Shown: one piece after another, positions 18,218-29,125 of the stretch
How the letters are laid out: each line of letters starts with the position of its first letter
How positions within the stretch are numbered: the first letter of the stretch is position 1
Position numbers and translations under genes: made by a program
Notes under the pieces: model-generated
The model's database searches: none
What the model was told of the DNA's origin: nothing
Seen by the model: the letters and a program-made list of their open reading frames with translations, nothing else
Origin: Pseudonocardia nigra
GTDB lineage: Bacteria; Actinomycetota; Actinomycetes; Mycobacteriales; Pseudonocardiaceae
Assembly: GCF_019396355.1 (NCBI RefSeq)
Contig: NZ_JAHKRK010000005.1
Coordinates: 1-55,379 of the forward strand
DNA: 55,379 nt
Reading direction: 5' to 3'

Positions 18218-20667
18218 GCCGTCACTCCCACCAGGTCGCCGTGCCCAGCGCCGAGTCGGGTGCGCACGTGGGATTCACCGGAGTTGCCCGGCAGCCACAC
18301 GACGCCGTCCGGCAGGTCGGCCAGCGCCACCGGCAGCGTGATCGAGCCGCGGTCGGTGCGCACCGTGGCGTTCCCGCCCTCGGTGACGCCGAGCCGCTCC
18401 GCCGTGGCGGCGTTGAGCCGGACGTACGCGGGCCGGGCGGTGCCTGCCAGCGCGGGCTCGTCGACGGCGAGCGTGGAGTCGTCGACCAGCTGGCGCCACG
18501 TCGCGAGCACGGCCTGGCCGAACGCGGGCCGCAGGGCCTCGACCGCGGGCACCGAGGGCGCAGCGGGGGTGGCCCCGGTGCGGACGCCGAGCCGGCCCAG
18601 CTCGCCTGCGGCGGCCGCGGGCGTCTGCGTGAACAGGTCGACGTCCATCTCGACGGCCAGCGTGTCGAGCACCCGGCAGTCGGGGAGCACGCCGCTCGCG
18701 TCGAGCGCCGGGGTGAACTCGCGGCGCCGGCCCTCCCAGTTGAGGTAGCTGCCCGAGCGCTGGGCGTCGGGGGCCACCGGGAGCACCACGTCGGCGAGCT
18801 CGGTGACGGCCGAGGTGTGCAGCTCCAGGCTGACCAGGAAGCCCACCTCGCGCAGCCCGGCCAGGGCGGCGGCCGGGTCGGCCAGGTCGTGCGGGTCGAG
18901 CCCGCCGACGACCAGCGCTGCCAGCTCCCCGTCGGCCGCGGCGGCGAGGATCTCGTCGGTGTCGCGGCCCGGGGTGGTGGGGAGCGTTCCCGCCGCCAGG
19001 CCCCACGCCGACTCGACCTCGGCCCGCGCGCCGGCGTCGGTGACCGGACGGCCACCGGGCAGCAGCGTCGGGACCGCGCCCGCGTCGAGGGCACCGCGCT
19101 CACCGGCGCGACGGGGCACCCAGCCCACGGCCGCGCCGGTGCGGGCGGCCAACGCCGACACTGCGGAGTACAGGCCGGGGACCTCGGCGGCGCGCTCGCC
19201 GACGAGGATGACGCCCCCGCCGGTCAACGCCTCGACCATGTGGGTCGGGAGGTCGGAGAGCACCGCGGCCTCGGCACCCGGGACCGCCGGGATCAGATTG
19301 TCCTTCGCCGCGGGCGCCGCAGCGCCCGTCTCCAGCGAGGTTCGCTCGACCGCGGGCGTCGTCCACTGGCCGAGGTGGAACACCCGCTGGCCGTGCTTGC
19401 GGGCCGCCTTGCGCAGCCGCAGGTAGACGATCGGCGACTCCTCCTCGGGCTCGAATGCCACGCACAGCACGGCGGGCGCGGCCTCGAGGCGCGTGTAGTC
19501 GAGCGTCTCCGGGCCCTGGCCGACGACGTGCGCGGCCAGGAAGTCGAGCTCCTCGGCCGAGTGCGGCCGGGCGCGGAAGTCGACGTCGTTGGTGTGCGCG
19601 GCGACGCGGGCGAACTTGCCGTAGGAGTAGGCGTCCTCGACGGTGAGCCTGCCGCCCGCCAGCACGCCGATCCCGCGCTCACGGGCGGCGAGCAGGCCGT
19701 CGGCCGCCACCCGCAACGCCTCGGTCCACGAGGTCTCGGCGAGCACGCCGTCGGCACCCCGGACCATCGGCCGGGTGATCCGCTGCTGCGAGCCCAGGTA
19801 GCGGAACGCGAAGCGGCCCTTGTCGCAGTTCCACTCCTCGTTGACCGCCGGGTTGTTGCCCGCGAGGCGGCGCAGCACCGTGCCACGACGGGTGTCGACG
19901 CGCTGCGCGCACCCGGACGAGCAGTGCTCGCACACGCCGTCGGTGGAGACGAGGTCGAACGGCCGCGAGCGGAACCGGTACGCGGCGCTGGTGAGCGCTC
20001 CGACCGGGCAGATCTGGATCGTGTTGCCGGAGAAGTAGCTCTGGAACGGCTTGTCCTCGGCCACGCCGATCTGCTGCTTCGCACCGCGCTCGAGCAGGTC
20101 GATGAACGGGTCGCCGCCGATCTCCTCCGAGAACCGGGTGCAGCGCTGGCAGAGCACGCAGCGCTCCCGGTCCAGCAGCACCTGCGACGAGATCGGCAGG
20201 GGCTTCGGGAACGTGCGCTTGGTCTCGACGAACCGCGAGTCGGTGCGGCCGGTGCTCATCGCCTGGTTCTGCAGGGGGCACTCACCGCCCTTGTCGCAGA
20301 CCGGGCAGTCGAGCGGGTGGTTGATGAGCAGGAGCTCCATCACGCCCTGCTGGGCCTTGTCGGCCACCGGCGAGGTGTGCTGGGTCTTGACGACCATGCC
20401 GTCGGCGACCGTCATCGTGCAGCTGGCCTGCGGCTTGGGCATCGGCCGCCCGCCCATCTCCACCTCGACGAGGCACTGGCGGCAGGCGCCCGCCGGGTCG
20501 AGGAGGGGGTGGTCGCAGAACCGAGGGACGATGATGCCGAGCCGCTCACAGGCGCGGATGAGCAGCTCGCCCTTGGGGGCGTCGACCTCCTGGCCGTCGA
20601 TCGTGAGGCGGACGTGGCCCTCGGGGACGGGCCGGGCGTCCTTCTTCTCCTCCGGGGCAATGGTCAT
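18214..20667 (-). CDS. nuoG: NADH-quinone oxidoreductase subunit G
   Basis: The protein is 817 aa. The N-terminal ferredoxin domain carries the cysteines for cluster N1b ([20 protein letters not shown]). [14 protein letters not shown] carries the His/Cys ligands of N5, and CVLCQRC plus a later CPVGAL those of N4. CEHCSSGC followed by CDKGRF fits the extra cluster N7 found in some bacteria. The rest is a molybdopterin-oxidoreductase-like domain, without visible molybdenum function. It is the peripheral-arm iron-sulfur subunit, translated with 4-base overlaps to nuoF and nuoH. Confidence 0.96.
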   Translation of the reverse strand: MTIAPEEKKDARPVPEGHVRLTIDGQEVDAPKGELLIRACERLGIIVPRFCDHPLLDPAGACRQCLVEVEMGGRPMPKPQASCTMTVADGMVVKTQHTSPVADKAQQGVMELLLINHPLDCPVCDKGGECPLQNQAMSTGRTDSRFVETKRTFPKPLPISSQVLLDRERCVLCQRCTRFSEEIGGDPFIDLLERGAKQQIGVAEDKPFQSYFSGNTIQICPVGALTSAAYRFRSRPFDLVSTDGVCEHCSSGCAQRVDTRRGTVLRRLAGNNPAVNEEWNCDKGRFAFRYLGSQQRITRPMVRGADGVLAETSWTEALRVAADGLLAARERGIGVLAGGRLTVEDAYSYGKFARVAAHTNDVDFRARPHSAEELDFLAAHVVGQGPETLDYTRLEAAPAVLCVAFEPEEESPIVYLRLRKAARKHGQRVFHLGQWTTPAVERTSLETGAAAPAAKDNLIPAVPGAEAAVLSDLPTHMVEALTGGGVILVGERAAEVPGLYSAVSALAARTGAAVGWVPRRAGERGALDAGAVPTLLPGGRPVTDAGARAEVESAWGLAAGTLPTTPGRDTDEILAAAADGELAALVVGGLDPHDLADPAAALAGLREVGFLVSLELHTSAVTELADVVLPVAPDAQRSGSYLNWEGRRREFTPALDASGVLPDCRVLDTLAVEMDVDLFTQTPAAAAGELGRLGVRTGATPAAPSVPAVEALRPAFGQAVLATWRQLVDDSTLAVDEPALAGTARPAYVRLNAATAERLGVTEGGNATVRTDRGSITLPVALADLPDGVVWLPGNSGESHVRTRLGAGHGDLVGVTA

Positions 20668-21995
20668 GCCTGGGCTCCAACCAGATCGTCCAGCTGCTCC
20701 GGACGCTGCACCGCGGGCTGCGCGGCGATCAGGTCCAGGAACTCCTGGCGGAAGTACTTGATGCCGCTCGTGATCGGGCTCGTGGCGCCGTCACCGAGCG
20801 CACAGAACGAGCGGCCGAGGATGTTGTCGCAGATGTCGAGCATCGTCTCGACGTCGGCCTCGGTGCCCTCGCCGTGCACCATCCGCTCGAGGATCTGCAC
20901 CAGCCAGTAGGTGCCCTCGCGGCACGGCGTGCACTTGCCGCAGGACTCGTGCTTGTAGAACTCGGTCCACTTCATGACCGCCCACGGCACCGAGACCGTC
21001 TCGTTGAACACCTGCACGGCCGTGGTGCCGAGCATCGAGCCGGCTGCGGCCGCGCCCTCGAAGTCCAGCGGGACGTCGAGGTGCTCCGCGGTGAAGATCG
21101 GGGTGGACGAGCCGCCCGGCGTCCAGAACTTGAGCGGGATCCCGTCCTTCATCCCGCCCGCGAGCTCCAGCAGCTGTCGCAGCGTGATACCCAGCGGGGC
21201 CTCGTACTGGCCGGGCCGCTCCACGTGCCCGGAGACCGAGTAGATCTTGGGGCCGGGGCTCTTCTCGGAGCCCATGGTGCGGAACCAGTCGCTGCCGCCC
21301 TGCACGATCGCGGGAACCGAGGCGATGGTCTCCACGTTGTTGACGACAGTGGGCGAGGCGTAGAGCCCGGACGTGGCCGGGAAGGGGGGCTTGAGGCGAG
21401 GTTGACCGCGACGACCCTCGAGCGAGTCGAGCAGCGCCGTCTCCTCGCCGCAGATGTAGGCGCCGGCCCCGGCGTGCACCACGATGTCCAGGTCGAACCC
21501 GGAGCCGAGGATGTCCTTGCCGAGGTAACCCTTGGCGTAGGCCTCCTCCACGGCGCGGCGCACCCGGCGGATGCAGTGCAGCGCCTCGCCACGCACGTAG
21601 ATCGCGCAGAAGTTCGCGCGGATCGCGTAGCTGGTGATGATGCAGCCCTCCACCAGCGAGTGCGGGTCGGCCATCATCGTCGGGATGTCCTTGCAGGTGC
21701 CCGGCTCGCCCTCGTCGGCGTTGATCACCAGGTACTTCGGCTTGGCGCCGGGCCCGGTGGGCCCCTGCGGGATGAAACCCCACTTCATGCCGGTGGGGAA
21801 CCCGGCGCCACCGCGGCCGCGCAGGCCGGAGTCCTTGACCAGCTGGATGAGCTGGTCGGGGTGCGCGGTCAAGGCGTGCCGCAGCGCCTGGTAGCCCTCG
21901 AGCTGCTCGTAGGTGTCGATCGACCACGACCGCGGCGACTGCCAGCGGCGGGTGAGCACCGGGGTCAGCGGGTCGGGTGTGGTGGAAGCAGTCAC
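20664..21995 (-). CDS. nuoF: NADH-quinone oxidoreductase subunit F (NADH/FMN site)
   Basis: The protein is 443 aa from the GTG at 21995, which overlaps the nuoE stop; the longer open frame runs into nuo[19 protein letters not shown] is the NADH-binding glycine loop, and [15 protein letters not shown] gives three cysteines of cluster N3 with the fourth in the following helix. It oxidises NADH and passes electrons through FMN to N3. A stretch after residue 180 ([16 protein letters not shown]) is typical of the family. Confidence 0.96.
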   Translation of the reverse strand: MTASTTPDPLTPVLTRRWQSPRSWSIDTYEQLEGYQALRHALTAHPDQLIQLVKDSGLRGRGGAGFPTGMKWGFIPQGPTGPGAKPKYLVINADEGEPGTCKDIPTMMADPHSLVEGCIITSYAIRANFCAIYVRGEALHCIRRVRRAVEEAYAKGYLGKDILGSGFDLDIVVHAGAGAYICGEETALLDSLEGRRGQPRLKPPFPATSGLYASPTVVNNVETIASVPAIVQGGSDWFRTMGSEKSPGPKIYSVSGHVERPGQYEAPLGITLRQLLELAGGMKDGIPLKFWTPGGSSTPIFTAEHLDVPLDFEGAAAAGSMLGTTAVQVFNETVSVPWAVMKWTEFYKHESCGKCTPCREGTYWLVQILERMVHGEGTEADVETMLDICDNILGRSFCALGDGATSPITSGIKYFRQEFLDLIAAQPAVQRPEQLDDLVGAQA

Positions 21996-22807
21996 TTCTT
22001 CTCCGGGAGGTCCGGGAGGGCGGGCGCCGTGTCGGGCATCGACGGGGCGGTCCACCCCCGCTCGCTCGCGAGCCGGGCACCGCGCAGCGTCTCATCCGCC
22101 ACCGACGATCCTTCGACGCTGCGCTCCAGGTCCGGGAAGATCCCGGCCAGCTCGAGCTCGGCGGTACGGAAGTCGGTGAGCGGGGCGCCCCGGGTGGGCT
22201 GGGGCTTCTCGCCGCGCTGCAGCGCGTCCACCAACTGCTCGGCCGAGTCGACCGTCTGGTTGTCGAAGTACTCGTAGTTGACCTGCAGCACCGGGGCGAG
22301 GTCGCAGGCCGCCAGGCACTCCGCGTGCTCGAGCGTGATCGAGCCCGGCTTCCCCGGCCCGCCCGCCGTCTCCTCGTGGCCCAGCGGCCGGCCCGGCGTG
22401 CCGAGCTTCTCCTGCAGCTTCACGTAGATCGCGTCGCCGCCCAGGGCCGCGCAGAGTGTGTTGGTGCAGACGCTCACCAGGTGCTCACCGCACGGCGTGC
22501 GCTTGTACATCGCGTAGAAGGTGGCGACCGCCGATACCTCGGCGGTGGTCAGCTCCAGCGCCTCGGCGCAGTACCGGATCCCGTCCTGGCTGACGTGCCC
22601 CTCCACCGACTGCACCAGGTGCAGCAGCGGGAGCAGCGCCGACCGCGACTGCGGGTACCGGGCGACGATCTCCTTGGTCCGCTGGCGCGTGACCTCGTCG
22701 AAGACCGGCGAGACCGGGCCGCCCTCCTCGACGACCGGCTCGAACACGACCTCCTCCGGCGCACTGATCGGGCCGTAGGACTCCGGGGTGCCCTCGGGGA
22801 GTGTCAT
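21992..22807 (-). CDS. nuoE: NADH-quinone oxidoreductase subunit E, [2Fe-2S]
   Basis: The protein is 271 aa from the ATG at 22807; the earlier in-frame ATG at 22852 would overlap nuoD and adds unrelated sequence. Cysteines 114, 119, 164 and 168 (VCTNTLC and HAECLAAC) are the ligands of cluster N1a. The thioredoxin-like fold ends at about residue 200. Some 70 hydrophilic residues extend the C-terminus beyond the E. coli protein. It partners NuoF at the NADH site. Confidence 0.95.
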   Translation of the reverse strand: MTLPEGTPESYGPISAPEEVVFEPVVEEGGPVSPVFDEVTRQRTKEIVARYPQSRSALLPLLHLVQSVEGHVSQDGIRYCAEALELTTAEVSAVATFYAMYKRTPCGEHLVSVCTNTLCAALGGDAIYVKLQEKLGTPGRPLGHEETAGGPGKPGSITLEHAECLAACDLAPVLQVNYEYFDNQTVDSAEQLVDALQRGEKPQPTRGAPLTDFRTAELELAGIFPDLERSVEGSSVADETLRGARLASERGWTAPSMPDTAPALPDLPEKK

Positions 22808-22815
22808 TCTGGCGT

Positions 22816-22830
22816 CCTCGCTGCGCTCGG
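22816..22830. repeat. REP-like 15-bp element in the nuoD-nuoE spacer
   Basis: CCTCGCTGCGCTCGG occupies half of the 31-base spacer between nuoD and nuoE. The identical 15 bases recur at 44165-44179 in the lpqY-sugA spacer. Both lie in intercistronic gaps of minus-strand operons. Confidence 0.5.
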
Positions 22831-22838
22831 CCGACGTG

Positions 22839-24149
22839 TCACCGGTCCACACCTCCCATGACGGGGTCGATCGACGCGACGGCCGCGATGACGTCGGCGA
22901 CCATGCCGCCCTCGCTCATCGCGGGCATCGACTGCAGGTTCACGAAGCTGGGGTCCCGCACGTGGACGCGCACCGGCCGGGTGCCGCCGTCGGAGACCAG
23001 GTGGTAGCCCAGCTCGCCGCGCGGCGACTCGACCGTCGCGTACACCTGTCCGGCCGGCACGGAGAAGCCCTCGGTGACCAGCTTGAAGTGGTGGATCAGC
23101 GACTCCATCGACTGACCCATGATCTTGCGGACGTGCTCGAGGCTGTTGCCCATGCCGTCGGAGGCGATCGACAGCTGCGCGGGCCAAGCGACCTTGCGGT
23201 CCTCCACCATCACCGGGCCGGGCTCCATCTTCGCCGCGGCCTGCTCGACGAGCTTGAGCGACTCGTGGATCTCGGCGACGCGCAGCCGGTAGCGCGCGTA
23301 GCAGTCGGCCTCGGTGGCCGTCGGCACCTCGAAGTCGTACTCCTCGTAGCCGCAGTACGGGTCGACCTTGCGCAGGTCCCACGGCAGGCCCGCGGACCGC
23401 AGGATCGGGCCGGTGGCGCCGAGGGCGAGGCAGCCGTCGAGCGGGAGGTAGCCGACGCCCTCCAGGCGCTGGCGCCAGATCGGCTGGGCGGTGAGCAGCT
23501 TGTCGTAGTCCGGCAGCCGCTTCTTCATCAGCTTGACGAAGTCGGCGACCTTCACCTCCCAGCCGTCCGGGAAGTCCTGCGCGAGCCCGCCGGGGCGGGC
23601 GTAGGCGTTGTTCATCCGCAGGCCGGTGAGGAACTCCATGAGGTGGAGCACCTCCTCGCGCTCGCGGAAGCCCGCCGTCATGCCGGTGAGGGCGCCCAGC
23701 TCCATGCCACCCGTGGCCAGCGCCACCAGGTGCGAGCCGATGCGCGTGAGCTCCATCAGCAGCACGCGGGCGACCTGCGCCCGCCGCGGCGCCTCGACGC
23801 CGAGCAGCCGCTCCACACCCAGGCAGTACGCCGTCTCGTTGAACAGCGGCGCCAGGTAGTCCATGCGCGTCACGAACGTGACGCCCTGGGTCCACGTGCG
23901 GTATTCGCAGTTCTTCTCGATGCCGGTGTGCAGGTAGCCGATCACCGACCGGGCCTGCTGCACCGTCTCGCCCTCGAGCTCCAGCACCAGCCGCAGCACG
24001 CCGTGCGTGGACGGGTGCTGCGGGCCCATGTTGATGACGATGCGGTCGTCGTGCTCTTCGTCGATCAGGGTGTCCCAGTCGCCACCGGTGACCGTGTAGA
24101 CCGTGCCCTCGGTGGTCTCGCGCCCGGGGGCGTAGGCGTCCTGCGTCAT
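22839..24149 (-). CDS. nuoD: NADH-quinone oxidoreductase subunit D (49-kDa, quinone site)
   Basis: The protein is 436 aa. [22 protein letters not shown] near residue 40 holds the quinone-contact His, and [18 protein letters not shown] follows it. [18 protein letters not shown] and RTGDVYDR-like landmarks of the [NiFe]-hydrogenase-derived fold are present in variant form. It forms the quinone-reduction site with NuoB and NuoH. Its start overlaps the nuoC stop by 4 bases. Confidence 0.96.
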   Translation of the reverse strand: MTQDAYAPGRETTEGTVYTVTGGDWDTLIDEEHDDRIVINMGPQHPSTHGVLRLVLELEGETVQQARSVIGYLHTGIEKNCEYRTWTQGVTFVTRMDYLAPLFNETAYCLGVERLLGVEAPRRAQVARVLLMELTRIGSHLVALATGGMELGALTGMTAGFREREEVLHLMEFLTGLRMNNAYARPGGLAQDFPDGWEVKVADFVKLMKKRLPDYDKLLTAQPIWRQRLEGVGYLPLDGCLALGATGPILRSAGLPWDLRKVDPYCGYEEYDFEVPTATEADCYARYRLRVAEIHESLKLVEQAAAKMEPGPVMVEDRKVAWPAQLSIASDGMGNSLEHVRKIMGQSMESLIHHFKLVTEGFSVPAGQVYATVESPRGELGYHLVSDGGTRPVRVHVRDPSFVNLQSMPAMSEGGMVADVIAAVASIDPVMGGVDR

Positions 24150-25012
24150 GAGTAGGCCCTCCGCTGATCGGGCGGTGGGATCTCCGCCCCCTTGTACTCC
24201 ACGGGGATCCCGCCGAGCGGGTAGTCCTTGCGCTGGGGGTGGCCGTCCCAGTCGTCCGGCATGAGGATCCGGGTGAGCGCCGGGTGGCCGTCGAAGACGA
24301 TCCCGAACATGTCCCAGGTCTCGCGCTCGTGCCAGTCGGCCGTGGGGTAGATCTCGACGACGCTAGGGACGTGCGCGTCGTCGACGTCGAGGGCGACCTC
24401 GAGGCGGATCCGGCGCCGGTAGGTCATCGACAGCAGGTGGTAGGCCACGTGCAGCCGCTGCGGCACGTCCACGCCGTAGTCGACACCGGAGACCGACGAG
24501 CACAGCTCGAACCGCAGGCCCTCGTCGTCGCGCAGGGTGCGGCAGAGGTCGACGATCCGCTCGCGCTGCACGTAGAGCGTGATCTCATCGCGGTCGACCG
24601 TGATCTGCTGCACGGCGCCGCGCGGGATGCCGCGCTCGTCGAGCGCCTCGGCGAAGTCGTCGGCGAACTCGTCGAACCAGCCGCCGAACGGCCGCTCGGA
24701 CGGTGCGGGCGCGTAGCCGGGCAACCGCAGGCCGCCGAAGCCGGACGTGTCGCCGGAGCCGGAGACGCCGAACATGCCGGCGCGGGGCCGCATCGCGGGC
24801 GCCCCGATCCGCGTGCCGCCCTCCGGGGTGGTCTGCTCGTCGGTCTCGGTGCCCGACGGCGCGTCGATGGGGGCGCCGGTCTGCTCGACCTCGCCGCCGC
24901 GGGCGTCCTCGGCCCCGCGGGCCCGCTGCTCCGCGGCGTCCGGACCGCTCTGCTGCGCGGACGATCCCGGGGTGCCGGTGCCCGGCTTGACGTCGTCGTT
25001 GTTCTCGGTCAT
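24146..25012 (-). CDS. nuoC: NADH-quinone oxidoreductase subunit C
   Basis: The protein is 288 aa. The conserved 30-kDa domain is in the second half (residues about 120-288), ending in [24 protein letters not shown] followed by the DYPLGG region. The first 75 residues are acidic, rich in Gly, Thr and Gln and probably disordered; this extension is common in actinobacterial NuoC. It is a peripheral-arm subunit and lies 4 bases after nuoB. Confidence 0.95.
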   Translation of the reverse strand: MTENNDDVKPGTGTPGSSAQQSGPDAAEQRARGAEDARGGEVEQTGAPIDAPSGTETDEQTTPEGGTRIGAPAMRPRAGMFGVSGSGDTSGFGGLRLPGYAPAPSERPFGGWFDEFADDFAEALDERGIPRGAVQQITVDRDEITLYVQRERIVDLCRTLRDDEGLRFELCSSVSGVDYGVDVPQRLHVAYHLLSMTYRRRIRLEVALDVDDAHVPSVVEIYPTADWHERETWDMFGIVFDGHPALTRILMPDDWDGHPQRKDYPLGGIPVEYKGAEIPPPDQRRAYS

Positions 25013-25016
25013 CGGC

Positions 25017-25580
25017 TCACTTCCCCACGGTCTTCTTGGGGGCGAACTTGATCGACGACGGCACGAGCTCGGTCTTGTGACCGCTCTCGGCCAGCGCCGC
25101 GGCCCGCTTGGCGCCCAGCGGCTCGTCCATGATCTTGGCGTGGATCTTGAGGATCGCGTCCATCAGCATCTCCGGCCGCGGCGGGCAGCCGGGCAGGTAC
25201 ATGTCGACGGGCACGACGTGGTCGACGCCCTGGACCACCGCGTAGTTGTTGAACATGCCGCCGGAGGAGGCGCACACGCCCATCGCGAGCACCCAGCGCG
25301 GCTCCGGCATCTGGTCGTAGATCTGCCGCAGGACCGGGGCCATCTTGTTGCTCACCCGGCCCGCGACGATCATCAGGTCGGCCTGACGAGGCGAGGCGCG
25401 GAACACCTCCATGCCGAAGCGCGCGAGGTCGTAGCGCGGCGCACCGGTGGTCATCATCTCGATCGCGCAGCACGCGAGACCGAACGTGGCGGGCCACAGG
25501 GAGGACTTGCGCGTCCAGTTGACGAGCTTCTCGACGCTGGTCAGCAGGACGCCGTTGGGCAGGTGCTCTTCGAGACCCAT
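25017..25580 (-). CDS. nuoB: NADH-quinone oxidoreductase subunit B, cluster N2
   Basis: The protein is 187 aa. Cysteines 37 and 38 (LACCAIEMM), 103 ([10 protein letters not shown]) and 132 (PGCPPRPE) are the four ligands of cluster N2, the last iron-sulfur centre before quinone. It lies one base after nuoA. Length and motif spacing are normal. Confidence 0.97.
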   Translation of the reverse strand: MGLEEHLPNGVLLTSVEKLVNWTRKSSLWPATFGLACCAIEMMTTGAPRYDLARFGMEVFRASPRQADLMIVAGRVSNKMAPVLRQIYDQMPEPRWVLAMGVCASSGGMFNNYAVVQGVDHVVPVDMYLPGCPPRPEMLMDAILKIHAKIMDEPLGAKRAAALAESGHKTELVPSSIKFAPKKTVGK

Positions 25581-25581
25581 C

Positions 25582-25947
25582 TCAGTTCCAATCCAGCCCG
25601 CCGCGCCGCCACACGTAGATGTAGGCGAAGCCGACCGTGACGATGAACAGCACGATCTCCACCAGCCCGAACAGGCCGAGCGCGTCGGCGCTCACCGCGA
25701 ACGGGTAGAGGAAGACCATCTCGATGTCGAACAGGATGAACAACATCGCGGTGAGGTAGTAGGCGACCGGCATCCGGCCACCGCCCACGACGGGGTCCGG
25801 CGACGGCTCGATGCCGCACTCGTAGGCGTCGAGCTTCGCGCGGTTGTAGCGGCGGGGCCCGACGTACGGGGCGGCGGTCACGGAGAACAGCGCGAACGCC
25901 GCCGCCAGGGCGAACAGCAGCACCAGCGGGAGGTAGGGATCGAGCAT
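25582..25947 (-). CDS. nuoA: NADH-quinone oxidoreductase subunit A
   Basis: The protein is 121 aa with three membrane helices. The conserved loop [13 protein letters not shown], with the quinone-proximal Cys, follows the first helix, and [13 protein letters not shown] lies in the second. It opens the nuo operon; the 91 bp upstream (25948-26038) must hold the operon promoter, but no convincing -35/-10 pair stands out there. Confidence 0.96.
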   Translation of the reverse strand: MLDPYLPLVLLFALAAAFALFSVTAAPYVGPRRYNRAKLDAYECGIEPSPDPVVGGGRMPVAYYLTAMLFILFDIEMVFLYPFAVSADALGLFGLVEIVLFIVTVGFAYIYVWRRGGLDWN

Positions 25948-26038
25948 CCGTTCAGCCTCGTCTTCTGATTCGATACCGGCCGCGACACTAGGTCGGGGCG
26001 CCCGCCGGACCGGAGCCAGGCAAGCCTTACTACTGGCC

Positions 26039-27331
26039 CTACAAACTCGGTGTGACCCTGGTCATCGCGGTGATGACCCGGTCGCTGACGCCGCCGCCCC
26101 GCGGGTCGTACAGGTTGGCGAGCAGCTTGAGGATGAACCTCATGAGCGTGGCTCGGGGCAGCCCGTACTTGGTGGCGACGCCCATGATCGTCGGGTTGCC
26201 GATCAGCTTCGAGAACACGTTGCCGATGCGGTAGTAGCTGCCCAGCGCCTGGCTCATCGCCGCCGGGTAGCCCGCCAGCGCGGCCTCGGCCGATGCGCCC
26301 GAGCGGGCGAGCGCCTGCACCGCGCAGCGGGAGGCGATCGCCGCCGACTCCATGGCGTAGGCGATGCCCTCGCCGTTGAACGGGTTGACCATGCCGCCGG
26401 CGTCGCCGACGAGCAGCAGCCCGGGCCGGTAGTGCGGCACCCGGTTGAACCCCATCGGCAGCGCGGCACCACCCACGGTGCCGACCGCGTTCTCGTCGCG
26501 GTAGCCCCACTCCTCCGGAGTGCCGTCCAGCCAGGACTTCAGCAGGGCGCGGTAGTCGGTGGAGCCGTAGGCCTTGGACGTGGACAGGATCCCCAGCCCG
26601 ACGTTCGAGGTGCCGTCGCCCATGCCGAAGATCCAGCCGTAGCCGGGCAGCAGCTTCGGGTGCGCCGGGTCGGACCGGTCCCACAGCTCCAGGTGGCTCT
26701 CGAGGAAGTCGTCGTCGGTGCGCGGCGAGTTGTAGTAGCGGCGGACGGCCACGCCCATCGGCCGGTCGTCGCGCTTGGCCATCCCGAGGGAGAGCGCCAG
26801 CCGGGCGCTCACGCCGTCGCAGGCGAGGGTGAGCGGGGCCCGGAAGGTGACCGGCCGCTTGTCCTTGCCCTTGCCGACGTGGCCGGTGACGCCGAGCACG
26901 CGGCCCGTCCGGTCGTCGGTGACGGCCTCGGTGACCGTGGTGTCCTCGTGCAGCCGGGCCCCGGACTTCTCCGCGTGCCGCACCAGCAGCTCGTCGAAGT
27001 CCTGCCGGGGCCGCACGGCCCCGTAGTTCGGGAAATTGGCGAGGACGGGCCAGTCGAGCTCGAGGGTGACACCCCCGCCGACGACCCGCAGGCCCTTGTT
27101 GCGCAGCCAGCCGTTCTGCTCGGAGCAGTCGATGCCGAGGTCGATCAGCTGCTTCATCCCGCGCGGGGTGAAGCCGTCGCCGCACACCTTCGGGCGCGGG
27201 AACGTCGACTTCTCCAGCAGGAGGACGTCCAGCCCGGCGCGGGCGAGGTATGCGGCTGCGGTGGATCCGGCGGGGCCGGCGCCGACGACGATGACGTCGG
27301 CGTCGCCTGTGGTGGGTTCGGGCGCGGCCAT
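26039..27331 (-). CDS. menJ: Geranylgeranyl-reductase family FAD enzyme, probable menaquinone reductase
   Basis: The protein is 430 aa from the ATG at 27331, which has AGGAG 6 bases before it; the upstream ATG at 27379 lacks such a site. GAGPAG at 17-22 is the FAD Rossmann loop, PKVCGDGFTPRG is the reductase-family signature near residue 48, and LLVGDAGGMVNPFNGEGI is the second FAD motif. Mycobacterial MenJ (Rv0561c) saturates one double bond of the menaquinone side chain, and it also adjoins menG. The assignment rests on family plus context and is good but not proven. Confidence 0.88.
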   Translation of the reverse strand: MAAPEPTTGDADVIVVGAGPAGSTAAAYLARAGLDVLLLEKSTFPRPKVCGDGFTPRGMKQLIDLGIDCSEQNGWLRNKGLRVVGGGVTLELDWPVLANFPNYGAVRPRQDFDELLVRHAEKSGARLHEDTTVTEAVTDDRTGRVLGVTGHVGKGKDKRPVTFRAPLTLACDGVSARLALSLGMAKRDDRPMGVAVRRYYNSPRTDDDFLESHLELWDRSDPAHPKLLPGYGWIFGMGDGTSNVGLGILSTSKAYGSTDYRALLKSWLDGTPEEWGYRDENAVGTVGGAALPMGFNRVPHYRPGLLLVGDAGGMVNPFNGEGIAYAMESAAIASRCAVQALARSGASAEAALAGYPAAMSQALGSYYRIGNVFSKLIGNPTIMGVATKYGLPRATLMRFILKLLANLYDPRGGGVSDRVITAMTRVTPSL

Positions 27332-27341
27332 GCGGCTCCTT

Positions 27342-27355
27342 GTGAACAGATTCAC
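27342..27355. promoter_or_regulatory. Inverted repeat just upstream of the menJ ribosome site
   Basis: GTGAA-CAGA-TTCAC is a perfect 5-bp inverted repeat with a 4-base spacer, lying directly upstream of the AGGAG of menJ. It has the size and symmetry of a repressor operator or a small 5'-UTR hairpin. No regulator for it can be named. Confidence 0.35.
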
Positions 27356-27470
27356 GAAGTCATGCCGCAGTCTAAGCAACCTGTTCGGGCGACGCGCGTC
27401 CGCACCCGGGCGGCCGGGTGCTCGGAGGGGTGCACCCGGTCGCGGGGCGCGATCGCGGCGGTAAGCGGGA

Positions 27471-27771
27471 GCGATCGGCGCGAGGGTGCGGTTTTCGTCG
27501 TGGGGACCGCGACAACTGCGCTGTCGTGGGGATCATCGGGGCCGTGATCGGCGCGCGAGCGCACTTTCCGTCGTGTAGCCGACGAGAACGCGCACCTCAC
27601 GGGGATCAAGCGTGCGGCGGACGCCGGCGGGAGTGATCAGCGCGAGAGTGCATATTCCGTCGTCGCAACGACAAGGAGGGACCTCTCACAGTGATCACGG
27701 AGGCGGTGATCGCCGCGAGCGAGCACTCAACGTCCTGCGGACGACGACAACCCGCACCTCACGACGATCTT
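27471..27771. repeat. Four imperfect GATC-bounded hairpin repeats between menJ and menG
   Basis: The 459-bp gap 27332-27790 has no credible gene. It holds four units starting at 27471, 27544, 27633 and 27706 (spacing 73, 89 and 73). Each begins RYGATC-NN-CGCGAG, continues with a GYGC and a TTYCGTCGT-like run, and returns through CGACRA and CGCACCTCAC or similar to a closing GATC. Each unit can therefore fold on itself. Similar GTGATC-CGCGAGAG-GCAC sequence occurs at 48574-48636 and 48811-48874. The first 139 bp of the gap (27332-27470) hold only the menJ upstream region. Confidence 0.6.
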
Positions 27772-27790
27772 CCCGTCCGGGCCGGGATGA

Positions 27791-28477
27791 TCAGGCGCGG
27801 CGCGCGCGGTGCAGGGCGACGGCACCGATGGCGAGGTTGCGCCAGGCCACCTGGGTCCAGCCGGCCGCAGCGATGCGCCGCGCCAGCTCGGGCTGGGGGC
27901 TCCAGTCGCGGATGGACTCGCCGAGGTAGCTGTAGGCCTCCGGATTGCTCGACACCTGCCGTGCGACCGCGGGCAGCACCCGCTCCAGCCCCGCGTAGTA
28001 GGCCGCCCGGAACGGCGCCCAGGTCGGGCGGCCGAACTCGCAGACGACGAGGCGCCCGCCCGGCCGCGTCACCCGGGCCAGTTCGCGCAGCGCGGCGTCC
28101 GGGTCGGTCACGTTGCGCAGCCCGAACGAGATCGTCGCGGCGTCGAAGGCGCCGTCGGCGAACGGCAGGTGCAGGGCGTCGGCCGCGACCTTCGGGACCG
28201 CGCGCTCCGCCCCGGCCCGCAGCATCCCGAGCGAGAAGTCGGCCGCCACGCACCAGGCCCCGGAGCGGGAGAGCTCCACCGTGGACACCGCCGTGCCGGC
28301 GGCGAGGTCGAGCACCCGCTCCCCCGGCCGCAGGTCCAGCGCTTCCCGGGTGAGCCTGCGCCAGCGGCGGTCCTGCCCGGCGGTGAGCACGGTGTTGGTC
28401 AGGTCGTAGCGGCGGGCGACGCCGTCGAACATCGCGGCGACGTCGTGCGGGTCCTTGCGGAGGTCGGCGCGGCTCAC
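27791..28477 (-). CDS. menG: Demethylmenaquinone methyltransferase
   Basis: The protein is 228 aa from a [28 protein letters not shown] at residues 17-41 is the UbiE/MenG signature 1, [15 protein letters not shown] holds the SAM-binding loop at 55-69, and [26 protein letters not shown] is signature 2. It methylates demethylmenaquinone, the last ring-modifying step. It lies downstream of genes for two glycosyltransferases, as Rv0558 lies beside mgtA in M. tuberculosis. Confidence 0.95.
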   Translation of the reverse strand: MSRADLRKDPHDVAAMFDGVARRYDLTNTVLTAGQDRRWRRLTREALDLRPGERVLDLAAGTAVSTVELSRSGAWCVAADFSLGMLRAGAERAVPKVAADALHLPFADGAFDAATISFGLRNVTDPDAALRELARVTRPGGRLVVCEFGRPTWAPFRAAYYAGLERVLPAVARQVSSNPEAYSYLGESIRDWSPQPELARRIAAAGWTQVAWRNLAIGAVALHRARRA

Positions 28478-28487
28478 GGCGGGAACG

Positions 28488-29081
28488 CTACGCGGGGCCC
28501 GCCGCCAGCCGCCGCAGTGCCTCCTCGAGCCCGGCGCGGTAGTCCCTGCGGGTGCGCTCGGCGAGCGCGGCCCACTCCGGCGCGGGCAGGCTGAGCGGTT
28601 CGCCGGCGGGCCCGCCGAAGGCCGCCATCCCGTGCAGGTTGATCCAGCGGTGATCGTAGTCGTGCGGCGTGGCCCGGTCCCAGGCCACGGCCCGCTCGAC
28701 GAGCGCCCGCAGCAGGTCCGGGTCGCGGAACGCGTGCGCCTTGACCGGTGGCCCGAACCGCTCGTTCAGCGATCCGACGGCGGCCGCGGCCGTCGGGTCG
28801 GTGCAGCGGTTCGCGTCGAACCGGGCGCGCAGTTGCGCCGCGTAGAACCAGAACGCGCCCTCGTCGCGCTCTCCGTAGACGGACAGGACCTCGGACAGCG
28901 CGTAGAGCACCGGGGGTGCGAAGCGCCCGGGGGCCTCGAGGACGGCGGTGACGGCCCGGGCCCGCCCGGCCTCGTCCGGCCCCAGCAGCGCGCCGACGGC
29001 GGCGTTCTGCCCGGCGACGTCGATCTCGGCGTAGGCGCCGCCCGGGGTGAGGGTCACGCGCGCGCCGGCCGGTTCGTCCAT
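28488..29081 (-). CDS. Conserved protein of unknown function
   Basis: The protein is 197 aa from the ATG at 29081; an in-frame start at 29117 would add 12 residues, and neither has a clear ribosome site. It has no signal or membrane segment. Distinct stretches are [29 protein letters not shown] and [15 protein letters not shown], which look conserved rather than random, with many Trp, Tyr and His residues. No fold or function was recognised. It is packed between menG (10 bases) and a glycosyltransferase gene, but nothing ties it to either pathway. Confidence 0.7.
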   Translation of the reverse strand: MDEPAGARVTLTPGGAYAEIDVAGQNAAVGALLGPDEAGRARAVTAVLEAPGRFAPPVLYALSEVLSVYGERDEGAFWFYAAQLRARFDANRCTDPTAAAAVGSLNERFGPPVKAHAFRDPDLLRALVERAVAWDRATPHDYDHRWINLHGMAAFGGPAGEPLSLPAPEWAALAERTRRDYRAGLEEALRRLAAGPA

Positions 29082-29125
29082 GCCACGAGCATGCGGCGCG
29101 CGGCCCGGCACCCGCATCCGTACGA

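Noticed and set aside
18241..20910. An 889-codon open frame opposite nuoG
   Set aside because: It is antisense to a well-supported complex I gene, with Arg/Gly/Val-rich sequence and no motifs; long antisense frames are common at this base composition.
26018..26028. DtxR/IdeR-like iron box upstream of nuoA
   Set aside because: AGGCAAGCCT is palindromic but matches too little of the 19-bp consensus to call.
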